The position numbers and the translations under genes are program-made. From Hyperoplus lanceolatus (lineage: Eukaryota > Chordata > Actinopteri > Uranoscopiformes > Ammodytidae), in assembly GCA_026929865.2 (NCBI GenBank), contig CM049416.1:9111001-9175000 (forward strand): a stretch of 64,000 nucleotides of DNA. Reading direction: 5' to 3'. The notes beneath the pieces are model-generated. The model searched no databases, was not told where the DNA came from, and saw only the letters and a list, made by a program, of their open reading frames with translations. Shown here piece by piece: positions 46,825-58,740 of this stretch. Within the stretch, counting starts at the first letter, position 1; each line of letters begins with the position of its first letter.

Positions 46825-47308
46825 GTGACGTACAACAGAGAATGATTCAAATAGGGGTCAAACTAGTTAGTTTGACTTTAAAGCTCAGTGTGTGTTTGGT
46901 TACAGCCAGCAGGCTGAAGGTGACATCTCAACCAGTGGAGAATAATTTCTCTACACCAACAGCTTTTTGACAGAAGACTTACACACTATCAGACTCTATA
47001 TGTCTGTTTCTATTGAAAGATGATGGGCCTTACTTTGCTGCTGGCACATGTCAAGCAGCATATCTTTGCATTGGTTTAGTAATTTCCCCAATTTCCGTTC
47101 TTAACTTGGTCAGAAATCCAAATGCATTGGTTATCTATATTGATATTTGAGATGTTAAAGATATGAGTTGTTATTCCCGTACTGGTGGATTGTGCCGGTT
47201 ATTAGTTTCAGTAAAATAAGGCCCAGTGTGAGATTACATTTTTAACAAGAGAAAGGAAAAAATCACAAGAGATCAGCTGACATTCTGCTGCACGTTGGTC
47301 CTGGAGAA

Positions 47309-48043
47309 TTACTGCACAGGACGGATCATCATGGTGTAGGTCTTCATGGAGTAGTTGTGACCCTTATATTGGTACCAACACGCTCCAACAGCAAAGAGAG
47401 AATCGTCAAGCCCCCAACGGTAGACCCCGTTTGGATTTGCATAGTGACAACTTTTGTACCAGAACGCCCCCAGGAATGATTTGGCACAGTTTTTAGGCCA
47501 GGTGTCCTGGTCTTTGTCGAAGGTGGAGAACTTCATTCCGTTGTGGTATGCCATGGCATCTCCTACATAAATGAACACAAGAACCACATTGTACTGTGAC
47601 TGGTGATGTGAAATAAAAAAGTTAGAAAATCCTCAATCCGGCCTCCCTGTGACCAGCCATATCTCATTAGCTTTGCATTCGTCGACCCATGTTGACATCA
47701 ACAACTACATGAACCAATCGGAAGCTGCCTTCCACTAAGGGACAAATGTTACGTACGTTTAACCCTCCATTCGTCCAGGTCCACAATAATGGACCATGGC
47801 TCAGAGGGAAAATGTTCTTGACAGTTAGCAGATTACAGATGATTAACAGACCCAACGTCAACACACTCACCTGCCCCTCCATCGGTGAATCCAGAGACAT
47901 TCAGCTTATATCCTTCACATTCTGCAGCCACACTGAATGAGGAGTAATGAGCAGACACATTCCTTCCATCGAAGTCCTCCATGTAGACCATCAGCTCATA
48001 CTTTTGTTTGGTGGTCAGGTAGTGGATGTTGTCAAGACCTGTG

Positions 48044-48106
<63 letters not shown>

Positions 48107-49730
48107 GCCTTACCACCATATATTGGCATGTTATGACTGTATAAATATATTAATTCAGAAAGACAAAAGTTCTGTATTTCCAAAATTGGGACTTTTAGTC
48201 AAGCCTTATGATCATATCTTGGTGTCTTACCACCAAACATGGATGTAACAATGCTGGATTTTAAATACTCAATCTGATTGGCAAATGCTTGATAAGAAAG
48301 GAAATGCAATTGTGTTTGTTCAAGAAGAACCAGTTCTCACCGAGCCAGTACTCCCCAGCAGCGTTACCGAAGCCCATCTTGTATTGATCCCAGTTCCTGT
48401 AGAAGTTCACTGTGCCGTCCATTCTCTTCTGGAACACCTGTGGAGACAAACACACATGATATCTGACTGGAGGTCATGTTAACAGACAACGGGCCGGTTT
48501 CACAGACATGGATTAAGCCTAGTTCTGGACTAAATTGTACTTTCAATGGACAATCTCCATTCAAAACTCCATTTAGTCCAGGGCTAGGCTTAATCCATGT
48601 CTGTGAAACCGGCCCTACATGTCTTTCCTGCTTTGTGATTTAATGTGACCTGTTTTTTATGAAAACCCTTCGGCTGTGACTTGATAAGGTTAAAGTTGTT
48701 AAAATACTCACTGTCCAGCCTCCTCCGTTTGAATCCATATCACAGCACACCTACAAACAGACACATTCATAAGTTAATGTTATACTTTAGCACTTTAAAT
48801 TGATTTATCAGGATTACACTTATAATGCTGTCTGTACTGTTTGTATTAACACCTGAAGTTGGGATCCAACTAGATGGTCCAGATCATTTTCTGACTGAAC
48901 ACATAGGCCTATTTGCATTACAGTTGCTTGATTTATCCTGTCTTCTTAATTGAGGGAAGCCTTATTCCCAACTCAATTCAGCTTTCACTTCTAGAGCTTA
49001 AACTGATTTTAAATTTATCAAAATGCAATACATGAACATTTCTAGACCATACTGGAGAAATTAGATTTCGATATTTATAGGTTGGATGGTTCTGAAATCG
49101 AGAGTGTCCTCCTAGAAGTACCTTGGGGTAATAATTGATGCAAAGGTCTCCTTCAAAATCAAAACTCTTGTTGTTAAGCTGGCCAAAACGTCATCCTGAG
49201 GAGTTCCCAAACCAGATGAGATAAAGAATCTCTCTATCTTGTTCTGAGTGTCTTAACAGTTATACCTTCACTCAAACCTCCAAAAGAAAGGAGCCAATGA
49301 GGATCCTGATCAGACTGTGAAACACCTCTTTTCAAAATCAAGGAGCAGTGTCACTATACCTTTAACAGTCTCAAAGGGTGATGTGAATCTGTTTCCCAGA
49401 GAAGGTGAAGCGTACCTGGGCATCAGACTTCTCTCCAAGGGGATAGATGGTGTAGACTCCAGACTGGTGGTTCTTGCCTTGGTGTTGGATGTCACTGCAG
49501 TCCATTGGACGGACAACACCTTGACCGCAGCTGGTCAACAGTGGAGCCAGGAGGAGGAAGAGGACCGATACCAGCTGTAACAAAGGATATCAAAGTTGTT
49601 ATTTTCACTGATGTTTGAATCCAAACACTGGTTTAGCAGTTCAGCCTCTAGTTCAATGGCCGTTTGAGCAAATTCAGCTCACAGTTGAACAGTTTGCACT
49701 TTAAAATTTCAGCCCAAAACTTGCCTTCAT
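47309..49730 (-). CDS. mfap4: MFAP4-like fibrinogen-domain protein, six coding exons
   Basis: Coding exons on the minus strand: 49730-49725, 49574-49416, 48750-48712, 48437-48352, 48038-47871 and 47552-47309, total 702 bp (233 aa plus stop). Phases agree at every junction. Residues 1-20 form a signal peptide ([20 protein letters not shown]). A fibrinogen C-terminal domain follows: [77 protein letters not shown] (Ca2+ site), [32 protein letters not shown]4-family proteins are secreted lectin-like glycoproteins of the extracellular matrix, and fish carry several copies used as macrophage markers. Oddities are a GC splice donor after exon 1, CC in place of the usual YC, and a (TG)n tract at the exon 5 acceptor. 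The ORF looks functional. The symbol denotes family rather than an exact orthologue. Confidence 0.9.
48046..48105. repeat. (CA)n microsatellite at the exon 5 splice acceptor
   Basis: About 30 CA units on the plus strand. In the transcript this is a (UG)30 tract ending 7 nt before the acceptor AG of exon 5, in place of a normal polypyrimidine tract. Confidence 0.9.
48491..48615. mobile_element. Palindromic MITE in the third intron of the MFAP4-like gene
   Basis: 125 bp with ends GGGCCGGTTTCACAGACAT and its exact complement. The match continues through GGATTAAGCCTAG, leaving a centre of about 60 bp with further partial symmetry (AATGGACAA, then TCCATT). It lies between coding exons 48712-48750 and 48352-48437 and cannot affect coding. 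Confidence 0.8.
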
Positions 49731-50460
49731 CGTCGGATTTCTGCTGAAATTGATCAACAACTGATGTGGACCTGTCTGATGCTCTGAAAATACAATAAGA
49801 CTATATTTAAACATGGTTAAGTCAGTAGAATCCCATGGAACCAATTATAATGTTCTTGCAGAATAGAAAAAATCAAATTCAATTAGATTTGGTCGAATTG
49901 AGCCTGGCACAACAGAGTCAGAGACAGTAATAACTTCTCCCACAAAACTGCATTTGTTCCTACAAAAGACTCCAACTGAAAAAAATGTTCACTGTCAACA
50001 TAGATTCATGCAAGGAAAAAAAAGGAAAGTCTAATCTTGCCTCAATTGTTACAAACACACTGTATTACAGATTCCCCACACTTAGAAATACTCTATGACT
50101 GACATATAGCAGATTTATTAAGTTTTCAATGCATACCTGTCTGAACTCACCTTCAGGTTGAACTGAAGACTCTGTCTGTCCCACTCTCATGGCTTCATTC
50201 CTTATATCTACAGACGGTGTTCTGACGTCACACCAGTCTTCACAGTAAATCTGTAACACAATTAATGGGATTCCTGAAATGTCAGTCTCTATGTGTGTGT
50301 TTAACAAATATTTGAATATCAACACTGCTTAATATTATTCTAATGTCTGTAATCTTATACATCGACCGATCCGCCCAAATAGTCGTGTGTGATTGTTTAT
50401 CTTTCTCATCAGTCGTTCCAGTTCATCCTTAAACAAACTCCACTTCTTCATTGTTTGCCA
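49731..50460. promoter_or_regulatory. Upstream flank of the MFAP4-like gene
   Basis: The 5' UTR and promoter should lie here. The segment 50300-50430 is repeated in diverged form at 51720-51850, which marks it as part of an old duplication. No clear TATA box was fixed. Confidence 0.45.
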
Positions 50461-50884
50461 ATGGCCCTGTAGAAAGGGATGGAAGTTACTAAAAGAAAAA
50501 CGTTGAACCAAAAAGAAAATGCAGTTTTAGATAAAGCAGCAAACCGGATCACCTTGGAAGCCGAGTGGTCACTGCGCAGGACAACGAATCGTAACGTTAT
50601 TGGTTCAATTCCAGCCATGGAATTGCTTGTCATCCCCCCCTCTCTACTCACATTACCTGAATCCAATATCTCAACTTTGGGCAATGTGTTCAAAACGCTG
50701 GTCACCAAAATACCAAGAATAATATCAATTTACTACAATCTGCAGGTCAATAATATAGTTATACAGTCTATTCAAACACTGCTTTATATAGAGAGACAGT
50801 TTGGGAGTCAACACTTAAAGTTGGGACACCTGGGCCAATTGTTTCATCCATTTTTAGGCTTCATTTACGTCCATCGCTGCAGAA

Positions 50885-51185
50885 AAGCTCAAAGTTGTAA
50901 TTGATTTTCCACAAGGTGGCGCTGTCATTAAGCCCCGACTGAAAATAGTTTGAGAGGCCAAGCTCCTGGCACCGTAAGTCCGATTGATGTGAAATTTCTC
51001 ACACAGGTACACTTGAGGGTGCTCTAAAAAAGAGCCTCTGAGACCATATGAGTCATGTGTTAACATTTTAACTAGATAGCTCAAGAAACATGGCCACCGT
51101 TGACGAAAACATCATGGCGAGAACAGGCCTTGGCTGTTAATTTAACGCGTTGGCAATAGTCCAATCGGCTCCAATTTGGGACTCA
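50885..51185. repeat. Unclassified interspersed repeat (candidate)
   Basis: CACAAGGTGGCGCTGTCATT, then CTCAAGAAACATGGCCACCG and TTGGCAATAGTCCAATCGG have the look of a common fish repeat. No termini could be fixed. Confidence 0.3.
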
Positions 51186-51189
51186 CCTT

Positions 51190-51490
51190 GACAGATCATT
51201 GCTTTGTGGATAGAAATGATGCTGAATACACATCAGTCATGAAACTTAATACACTTAATAGATGTGCTTTCAGCATTGCGGCAGTGATCACTCCTTTACT
51301 TCAATATTTGATATTTTTTCAGCAGCTACTTTCTGCTCAATGACTAATTGTTGAAGTTGGTTCATCTGCAGGATGTCCGGCTTAGTGTATTGCCCTGGTG
51401 TGACCCTCACCCCAGAGTGGAAAAAACAGACAGACATAAGGAGAGAGAGATCAGCTGATATTCTGCTGTATGTTGATGGTCTCCAGGGTA
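51190..51490 (-). pseudogene. Relic of MFAP4-like 3' end, copy 1
   Basis: The segment 51448-51489 resembles 47263-47305, the end of the MFAP4-like last exon and its 3' UTR, in the same orientation: GAGATCAGCTGAYATTCTGCTG, then CTCCAGG. The adjoining 51190-51447 is duplicated at 54315-54656. No coding exon survives. Confidence 0.55.
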
Positions 51491-51719
51491 TGTTAACACT
51501 GTTATGTTTTTCAGTGCATATGCAGCAGATCGTGAGGAGATATTCACTCATTTTGACAAAAAGGGATTTTGTTACCTTTAACCTCTCAACAACTCAACTC
51601 ATAAAAGTCAACCTCATCCACTTATCCATGTACGAGTCATGGGGCCAACAGCTCCAGCAGTGGACCCCAAACTTCCCACATTATCCAGCTCTGACTGGAG
51701 GATCCCAAGGTGTTCAAAG

Positions 51720-51849
51720 GACAGTCATTTAACAAGTATTTGAATGTCAACACTGCGTAATATTAATCTTATGTCTGTAATGTAATACATTGACTGGTCC
51801 GCCCATTTTATCTTTCTCAGCAGTCATTCCAGTTCAACTTTAAACAAAC
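51720..51849 (-). repeat. Duplicated upstream flank of the MFAP4-like gene
   Basis: Near-copy of 50300-50430: AACAARTATTTGAATRTCAA, then AATATTATTCTAATGTCTGTAA-like text, CCGCCCA, and CAGTCRTTCCAGTTCA, then TTAAACAAACT. Together with 51190-51490 it outlines a decayed tandem gene copy. Confidence 0.65.
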
Positions 51850-52786
51850 TTAAAGCCACTACGAGTAACATGGCACGTTGGCGTCCCCTTTGGACAAAAG
51901 CGGTAGTATTTTTACGACGCCCGCTGTCGCAAAGCTGTTTACTAGCGCGTGCCAGGCGCGTGAGTGTGAACTGAGAAGGGAGCAATATAGTGCATGTCCG
52001 TGTGTTGAAAGTGTGAGGACTCTATTCGGCTCCGTGAGAGTGGTTTTGACACTGCATGAACTAATGCCAGTCACTGCCACACGCACCTGATTGCAATGCT
52101 GATTGCTAACTACTCTCTCTCACGGAGCTGAAAGACGTGTCCTCACAGAAAGCGAATGAACGATAGACGGAAGTTAGTATGGATCACGATGAGGTAATGT
52201 GTTTGTGTTGTTGATATAAATAATGACTATTTCAGATAATGGTTATCTGATGATGGTGAAGCAAAGCAAACTTTGTGTTAGTACCAACCGCTCATTAGCA
52301 TTTAGGAGTAAACACTGCAGTCTAGTTTCGCTCCGTGAAATTGTCATACAAGAAACGAGGTATAATATCCCCATTCCCCACACCTTTAGCCTATAGTCAC
52401 TCTCCTCCTTTTTAGCTTTTCTTCATTGCATTTTCTTTTTTTTCTTTGATGGTTCAGCCCCGTTATCAGTCATTATGACGACAAATAACTGTATCAAACA
52501 AGGCTCCCGCTCCCCTTCCCTCACCTGGAGGGATAGGCTTCTCAATTCACGTTGCTGCGCTACACTGAAATCTGCGACCAATACGGATATATGACCATAG
52601 AGCTTGCACGAGCGAACCGAAAATCGGACTGGGTGTGCGACCAGACCAAAAGCAGTAATAAAAACTATTTAAAAACGTCTTTCTTTGCACTGATGGTCTC
52701 GTTTGCTGTTAAAGGTAATTTATGATTATCAGAGGAAACATGAGGCTGTTTAAAAGATATTTAAATGTTACTCGTAGCCGCTTTAA
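51850..52786. mobile_element. TIR element inserted in the duplicated MFAP4 flank
   Basis: Ends TTAAAGCCACTACGAGTAA and its near complement (TTACTCGTAGCCGCTTTAA), with ACT flanking both sides (51848-51850 and 52786-52788) if the element is taken as TAAAGC...GCTTTA. It contains ATGGATCACGATGAG followed by GTAATG (about 52180-52200), a five-codon ATG exon with donor. Confidence 0.65.
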
Positions 52787-54300
52787 CTGTCTCATCTTTC
52801 TCCTTTATTCAAATGAAAGACAAATATTTGTGGTATATAATGACTTTGGTAGCTTTTTGTTTTTAATTTACTCTTTAAGCATTCTCAGCAATAGAGGGGC
52901 CACGCCATGCTCTATATCAAGGCCATCACGGCCAGCTGTCTTTCCATTTGTGAATTATTTTATTGCTGTAAGAACTTCTTGTAATTATATTTCTGAGTTA
53001 AGTTAGAAGGTGTCTCTTCTGCAGTAGAGTTTTTCTTGGTCTGCAACCTCGCAGTCCATTCCTGTGCAGGGTTCTAGTTATTGTCTTCTTTGAGACTACA
53101 ATTCCTGGCTTGGCTAAGTCATTCACTAGTGTCTTGGCAGTTGTTCTGGGGTCTTTAGACACATCTCTCAACTAGTTGTCATTCCAGGGTCTTTTAAATC
53201 TTTCGCTTCCTACCTCAGTCAGGCTTGTTCTGTACTGTGTGACTGGCTTTCAATTTCTTTATGATACTTCTCATTCCAGTTCTTGACACTTGGAAACACT
53301 GCGATAACTTTTTATATCCATCTCCTGCTTTGTGAGCATCGACAATAATTATTCTCACGTCTTAACTGATTTCTTTTGTTTTTGGCATGATGCTGTCTCA
53401 AGTGACAGCTCAAACTCTTGCTGAAGTTGTTATACTCTGTGTAAATGGGAAGATAACCCTCGGGCTTTGAGCATTACGAAGTTAAAACACATCATTGTGA
53501 ATACGTATATTTTTTCTATGGGTTTTCATTTCTAACATTCCGCTTCTGTATTCTCAAACGTTTTTCAAAATGATGGTTGAAAGTTGTCAAAATCAATAAT
53601 TTACAGAGTGGTTTGTGCTATGGCTCAACAAAAAGCTCAGTTCTTCAGGGGGCTAATCATTTTGATCCTGGTAATTTTATTTTTTTCTGCAATATTTTTT
53701 TCTGCGTGCAATTTAAAATAATGTAATACTAGAAACTAAAAGTAGGATGTTTGGAAAAGCTGTGTTAAAAATCCCTTGCTCTGTTTGACAGCACTTGGGA
53801 AATACTTTAAAAAAATAATCATAAGGGGGCTAATAATTATATCCTTAACTGTAGTAATTTATTTTAACAGGGTATATGACTAAATAACTTGAATGAGGGT
53901 TAATCTTGGGAATCTTTGCATTTAATTTGATTTCCAAATTAAATGCAAAATTGAATTTGGAACAATGACTTAACTCCACCTTCTGATCTGCCGGTGTGTG
54001 TGTGAATGAAACCCATTCATTTTCCCCTGAAAAAGTCATTTTGGACATCAACACTATTTACATTATTTGGTTTTGTAATGTTCACTTTGTAATTAACAGC
54101 ATCACTCCAAAACTGCCAGCCACGCCTAACATTGGGACCTTGAATGAACCCCATGCGTTGGTCACATGCTGTACTGTTTGGGTGAAAGATAAACACATAA
54201 GATCATAAAACCTCTCTGTAAATAAAATGTTTGAAACTGAATACCCAGCTTTGGGATTCTTGTTCTGTTCCTCCCATCTTCCTGGAGTCCATTGTTTTTT
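52787..54300. other. Non-coding, nothing recognised
   Basis: AT-rich. 53000-53470 has transposon-like phrases (GTGTCTTGGCAGTTGTTCTGG) but no termini were fixed. Confidence 0.35.
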
Positions 54301-54314
54301 CTTCTGACACTCGG

Positions 54315-54704
54315 TGGCGTTGACAGATGATTATTTTATGGATGTAAATGAAACTGAATACACTTCAGTCATGAAACTTAATAGATACAATACACTTAAT
54401 AGATACAATACACTTAATAGATACAATACACTTAATAGATACAATACACTTAATAGATACAATACACTTAATAGACATGCTTTCAGCAGTGCAGCAGCGA
54501 TCACTCTTTCACTTCAATATTTGATCTTTTTTCAGCAACTTCTTTCTGCTCAATGACTAATTGTTGATTTTTGTTCTTCTGCAGGATGTCCGGCTTAGTG
54601 TATTGCCCTGGTGTGACCCTCACCCCAGTGTGGAAAAAAACAGACATACATAAGGAGAGAAAGAGATCAGCTGATATTCTGCTATAAATTGATGGTCTCC
54701 AGCA
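54315..54704 (-). pseudogene. Relic of MFAP4-like 3' end, copy 2
   Basis: Diverged duplicate of 51190-51490. It again ends in GAGATCAGCTGATATTCTGC and GGTCTCCAG, the text found at the end of the intact gene. It includes the 18-bp minisatellite at 54377-54475. Confidence 0.55.
54377..54475. repeat. 18-bp minisatellite
   Basis: Unit AATAGATACAATACACTT repeated about 5.5 times with no differences. The paralogous site near 51245 has a single unit. Confidence 0.9.
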
Positions 54705-57430
54705 GGGGGACCAACAACTTCACCTTGTTGAAATCTTAGTGGCCTCCCATGGGATAAGTGTGTAGAGTTTTAAAATGTATTGTTCAAGCAATGAAAAACG
54801 AGCTAGAGTTTGGGCCACATGAACTGCTGCTGTGCATATTGTAGTTAGAGTTTTGCACATGCAGCTCCAGTTGTGCCCACTGTTGGTTAGCAATTGGAAA
54901 AAACGGTAAGCATGTGGCTGCTAGCCAGTTATGTTGTTTTACTAATGTTACTATTCAGCTGAACTGAAATAAATGTTGACCTGTGCCTTCACCAGAATGC
55001 TTCTTCAAAAAATCTGGTGGTTTTGAGTGAAATATCTCCACAATACCCTCAATAACATACACAGCGTGTTGCATATCTTGTTTCACTTGTTAAGGAACTC
55101 AAGAGAAGTTGATAATTTAGCACATTCAAATGATGTGACTGCAAGGCTAACAGTGGGCTTAGCCATCGTGGAATAATGCATGAATGTTAAGAAGAAAAAA
55201 TTGTCTTATTTCCTCTTCTTTGCATTCAGGCAATAATGCAGCATTTAACACTTGATGGCATTGTCTATGTGAGCATTATAGCATCCTGGCTTTAGTATCT
55301 AACTCAAAAAAACGTTTTGTGAAAGCACCGCCTCATAAAGCTTTTGCCATGGCTGTAGACCTCTAAGAAAGCTATGCTTGTTTTACTTGACTTGTTTTGA
55401 ACTTGCTAATTACAATTTTTCGATTCAAACAAACAATGTCTTTTATTAAAAGAAGAAAAAAAGCCAAAGACATCTTGTAATTGTGTGTATTCCAAAGCTT
55501 TTATGTGACACTGATTTGGCGGCTTCCATTCAAAGACAAAATGAGATGATATTGATGTTGCCGTGGGCTAATACGAAAAATATTATCATTAGGCTGACAC
55601 ATTATCAGCGCGGCAATTAAATAGCTGTTCGGCTCCAGTATTAAGTCTGAGATCACTCTCTTTTTTTCTTTCCCTTCCTTCCTTCCCCTCCTCCGTGGTG
55701 AAGTAACTGTCTGGCTGATATTCAGAGAGCTGAAAAGGCTTCTCAGTTTCCCCTCCTTTTTTTTCTTCTTAATCCATGACAGTAAGAGCGAGCCTGCTGT
55801 GGCTCCAAAAAGAACACTTTGTTCACCTAAATCACGGAGTGGCAAGCTAAGTTCAAAGCCCTCCTCGGTGGCCCAATATAAAGAACCTAGCTTGATGTCT
55901 GGACGGATCAAAGTGAAGGAGCGCAGAGAAAAGGTCAGCTCTCAGATGCTCCCACACTGTGAAGCTCAGTACAAGGAAAGCTCCCCACCAGCTTTTCTAT
56001 TACTGACACAATGGCCGCTGCTAGGCTCATGCTAGGTGATATGGTATATTTAATGTCGGCCCTAATGCGTTCTCGTACAAAAGAGAATAACAGATCCAAG
56101 TCTTGAGCAGTGGAGTCTTGGCTTTAATCTACTACGGCATTATTAAAACCCCTGTCAACCCAAATCCACAACATCCTTCCAAGATGTCATTTAGAGAGTT
56201 TGTAGCATGATTGTTTGCATTTGATGAGAGTAAGGGCATGTGTTTAAATCCAAATGAAAGATATTTTCATTTAAGATTGGTACACTTTACAGAAATTTGG
56301 TTAAGATTAGGCGGGCCATGCTCTGGTTCTTATGACACATTAAACATTAATAACCAATCAAGGCAGTTCTTAAAAACATTTAAAAAAGAATAAGAATGAA
56401 GTTATTTTATAATCAGATGTATGTTAAAGTTTATTGAGACAACCAATTTTGATATCATATATTGATGTTTTACTATTTTCGACTAGTGCTACCAGAAGCT
56501 TTAAGATAAGTCACGTTGAGCTAAAAAAAGAAGGTGTGCCTTAGTAGAAGAAAAAAGACTTGTGTTTAGGATTCATCCTCGTTTGAACAACTTGTAGATC
56601 CTGGACCTCCATATACTATGTCACCCCACTGCGCATAGGGATACACCATTTTAATTAGGACTAAATATGAGCAAATACACTTTCTGAAGTAACACCATAG
56701 AGGTCCTATGTGACAGGATTTTAAGTGTATGCCAACACAACTTAGTAGGAAATTGTCTCGTTAGGCTCGCAGTAAACACGGTGACCACGCAACATGCCAT
56801 AAGCTTCAAAGACTCCCTACCATGCAAAGGGTTATAAGCGTGCCGCTCCGTATTAAATAATTCAACACAAGAATTCTGCGTGTTGGCTATACTGGTTTAT
56901 GTTACTACGCAATTTTGAAGGCAATGACTGTTGAATTATAGCTACAGAGCCTGAGAGATCAATCGATCAGTTTCAAGCTTTGGTTCAATAATGTAACACT
57001 ATGTAAAACTCTTACTGCTCCATAGCTTTACCTTATTAAGGTTTCACTGACTTGTAAACGTCTTTCTGCAATCAATTCAACATGGTGTTAACTACTGCCA
57101 ATAATCAATCGCAGAGCTGCAGCAATGGGAAAAAGCATGAAAACAAAAGAATGGATGTTAGCATGAAGGTTCGGAGTCCCAAAGAGTTCAAAAATGAACA
57201 TCAATGATATAAAACTAAATCATTTTGAAATGATTTAGGTAATCAGTAAAGCTCAATCCAATTATAGTGGAATGTTTCTCATCATTCTTATTTTTTAATT
57301 AATAGTCCTTTCATTTTATAATGGCATTTCTTCTGCAACCAGATTTAGCCAGTTAGCTTCAAGTGTAACAAAACTCAAAATAATTTCACACCAACCAACC
57401 AACAAGCTGCTGCTGTATATTAACTAACAC
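54705..57430. other. Unique non-coding DNA, candidate enhancer at 55500-55640
   Basis: No coding exon recognised. The segment 55500-55640 has AAAATATTATCATTAGGC and CGGCAATTAAATAGC in repeat-free sequence, so it may be a conserved non-coding element. Unverified. Confidence 0.35.
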
Positions 57431-57432
<2 letters not shown>

Positions 57433-57502
<70 letters not shown>

Positions 57503-57505
57503 CTC
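57433..57505. repeat. (CA)n microsatellite
   Basis: About 36 CA units with one A interruption. Confidence 0.95.
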
Positions 57506-58608
57506 AAAGTAACTCAGCCCATTAGGCACAGCATGGCTGCACACGCTAAACAGCTAGGCTTGGAATACTCAGAAGTATTAACAGTGTTAGTAGAGAGTTC
57601 CCTGGCAACATGATCCATTTTGTCCCTTCATAACAAGTTTGGAAAGCTCCTACTGCCAGGCTTTCTCTGTGCTGTCATTGGTGTTGAAAGATTTCAGCTG
57701 AATTTCAAAGAGGCGGTGGATGAGGTCAGCGCTCTCCCAACAGTGGCCATCGATTGAGGATCCTCCAGCATCAGTGCTGCTGTGTGCCAGCTGCCGGGTG
57801 TCAAGCGACAAGAGGAGGGAAACTTGGCGGGAACACTCTCTGTCTCTTTATGACCCCGCTCAAAAGTAAACACAAGCTCCAGGAACTTCTCATTCTCTTC
57901 CATAGGTATTTTCCTGTTGGGTGCAGCACAGCGGTTAGAGCTGCGGGTTCCCCCTACTCACTCCAAAAAAAACATGCCGTTAAGCTTAAATGGAAACTCC
58001 AATTATAAGACCATCCTATACTGACGTTTCGATCCAACATTAATAAATTGGCTTTAAATGGCTATAGATTGTGCAGTGCTTTTAATTCTGCATTTTTAGC
58101 CGTCTGCTTTGATGAATGGATACTTGAATATCGATAATTGCAGTTTGATGGACAGCTACATCATAGCCAACAAGAACGTGACCAGCTATGTTTCTTAGAA
58201 ACCTGGCCAACCTGCTGCTGTCTCCTTAGATGCTGCACTGCAGTGTTTTTGGAATGAAAATGTTGGACATTCGCGGATGCATGGAGAAATCACAATAAGG
58301 TAACCTTGATAAACCAGATTAAACAAGCTCATTAATACATTACGCCCTTTATTTATTTAATTTGTGTAAAAACAATTTCCCTTTTTAACTGTTTATGTGC
58401 CATACTACGGGGGACCAGTTGCCTGACAACCAGTGGAGGAAGTGACTATTATCTATTTAGTAATGCAAAGTTCCATGTATTTAAACACAATGCTACCCCT
58501 TGTTGGTGGTAGGCCGGAATGTTCGCAGCCTTTTTGTACTATATGAAAACACAATTGCATAATGCAAAATTGGTAGGTAAATAAAACCAGAAGCACATCA
58601 TACTCAAA
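57506..58608. other. Non-coding, nothing recognised
   Basis: No gene or repeat boundary seen. Confidence 0.35.
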
Positions 58609-58611
58609 AAC

Positions 58612-58740
58612 GGTCAAATCAAATGCATTTTATTTATATAGCACAACATCATAAATGGCAATTTGCCTCAGTGGGCTTTACAAAAGGAAGCAAGTAAGTG
58701 AGGTTAGAAAATAATTAAAGGTCATTGCACAAAATAATCA
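58612..58740 (-). mobile_element. LINE 3'-end fragment (L2-like, candidate)
   Basis: CAAATGCATTTTATTTATAT, then AGCACAACATCATAAATGGC and GGGCTTTACAA recall the 3' UTR architecture of the L2 tails at 20952 and 23073, in the same orientation. Divergent. Confidence 0.5.
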
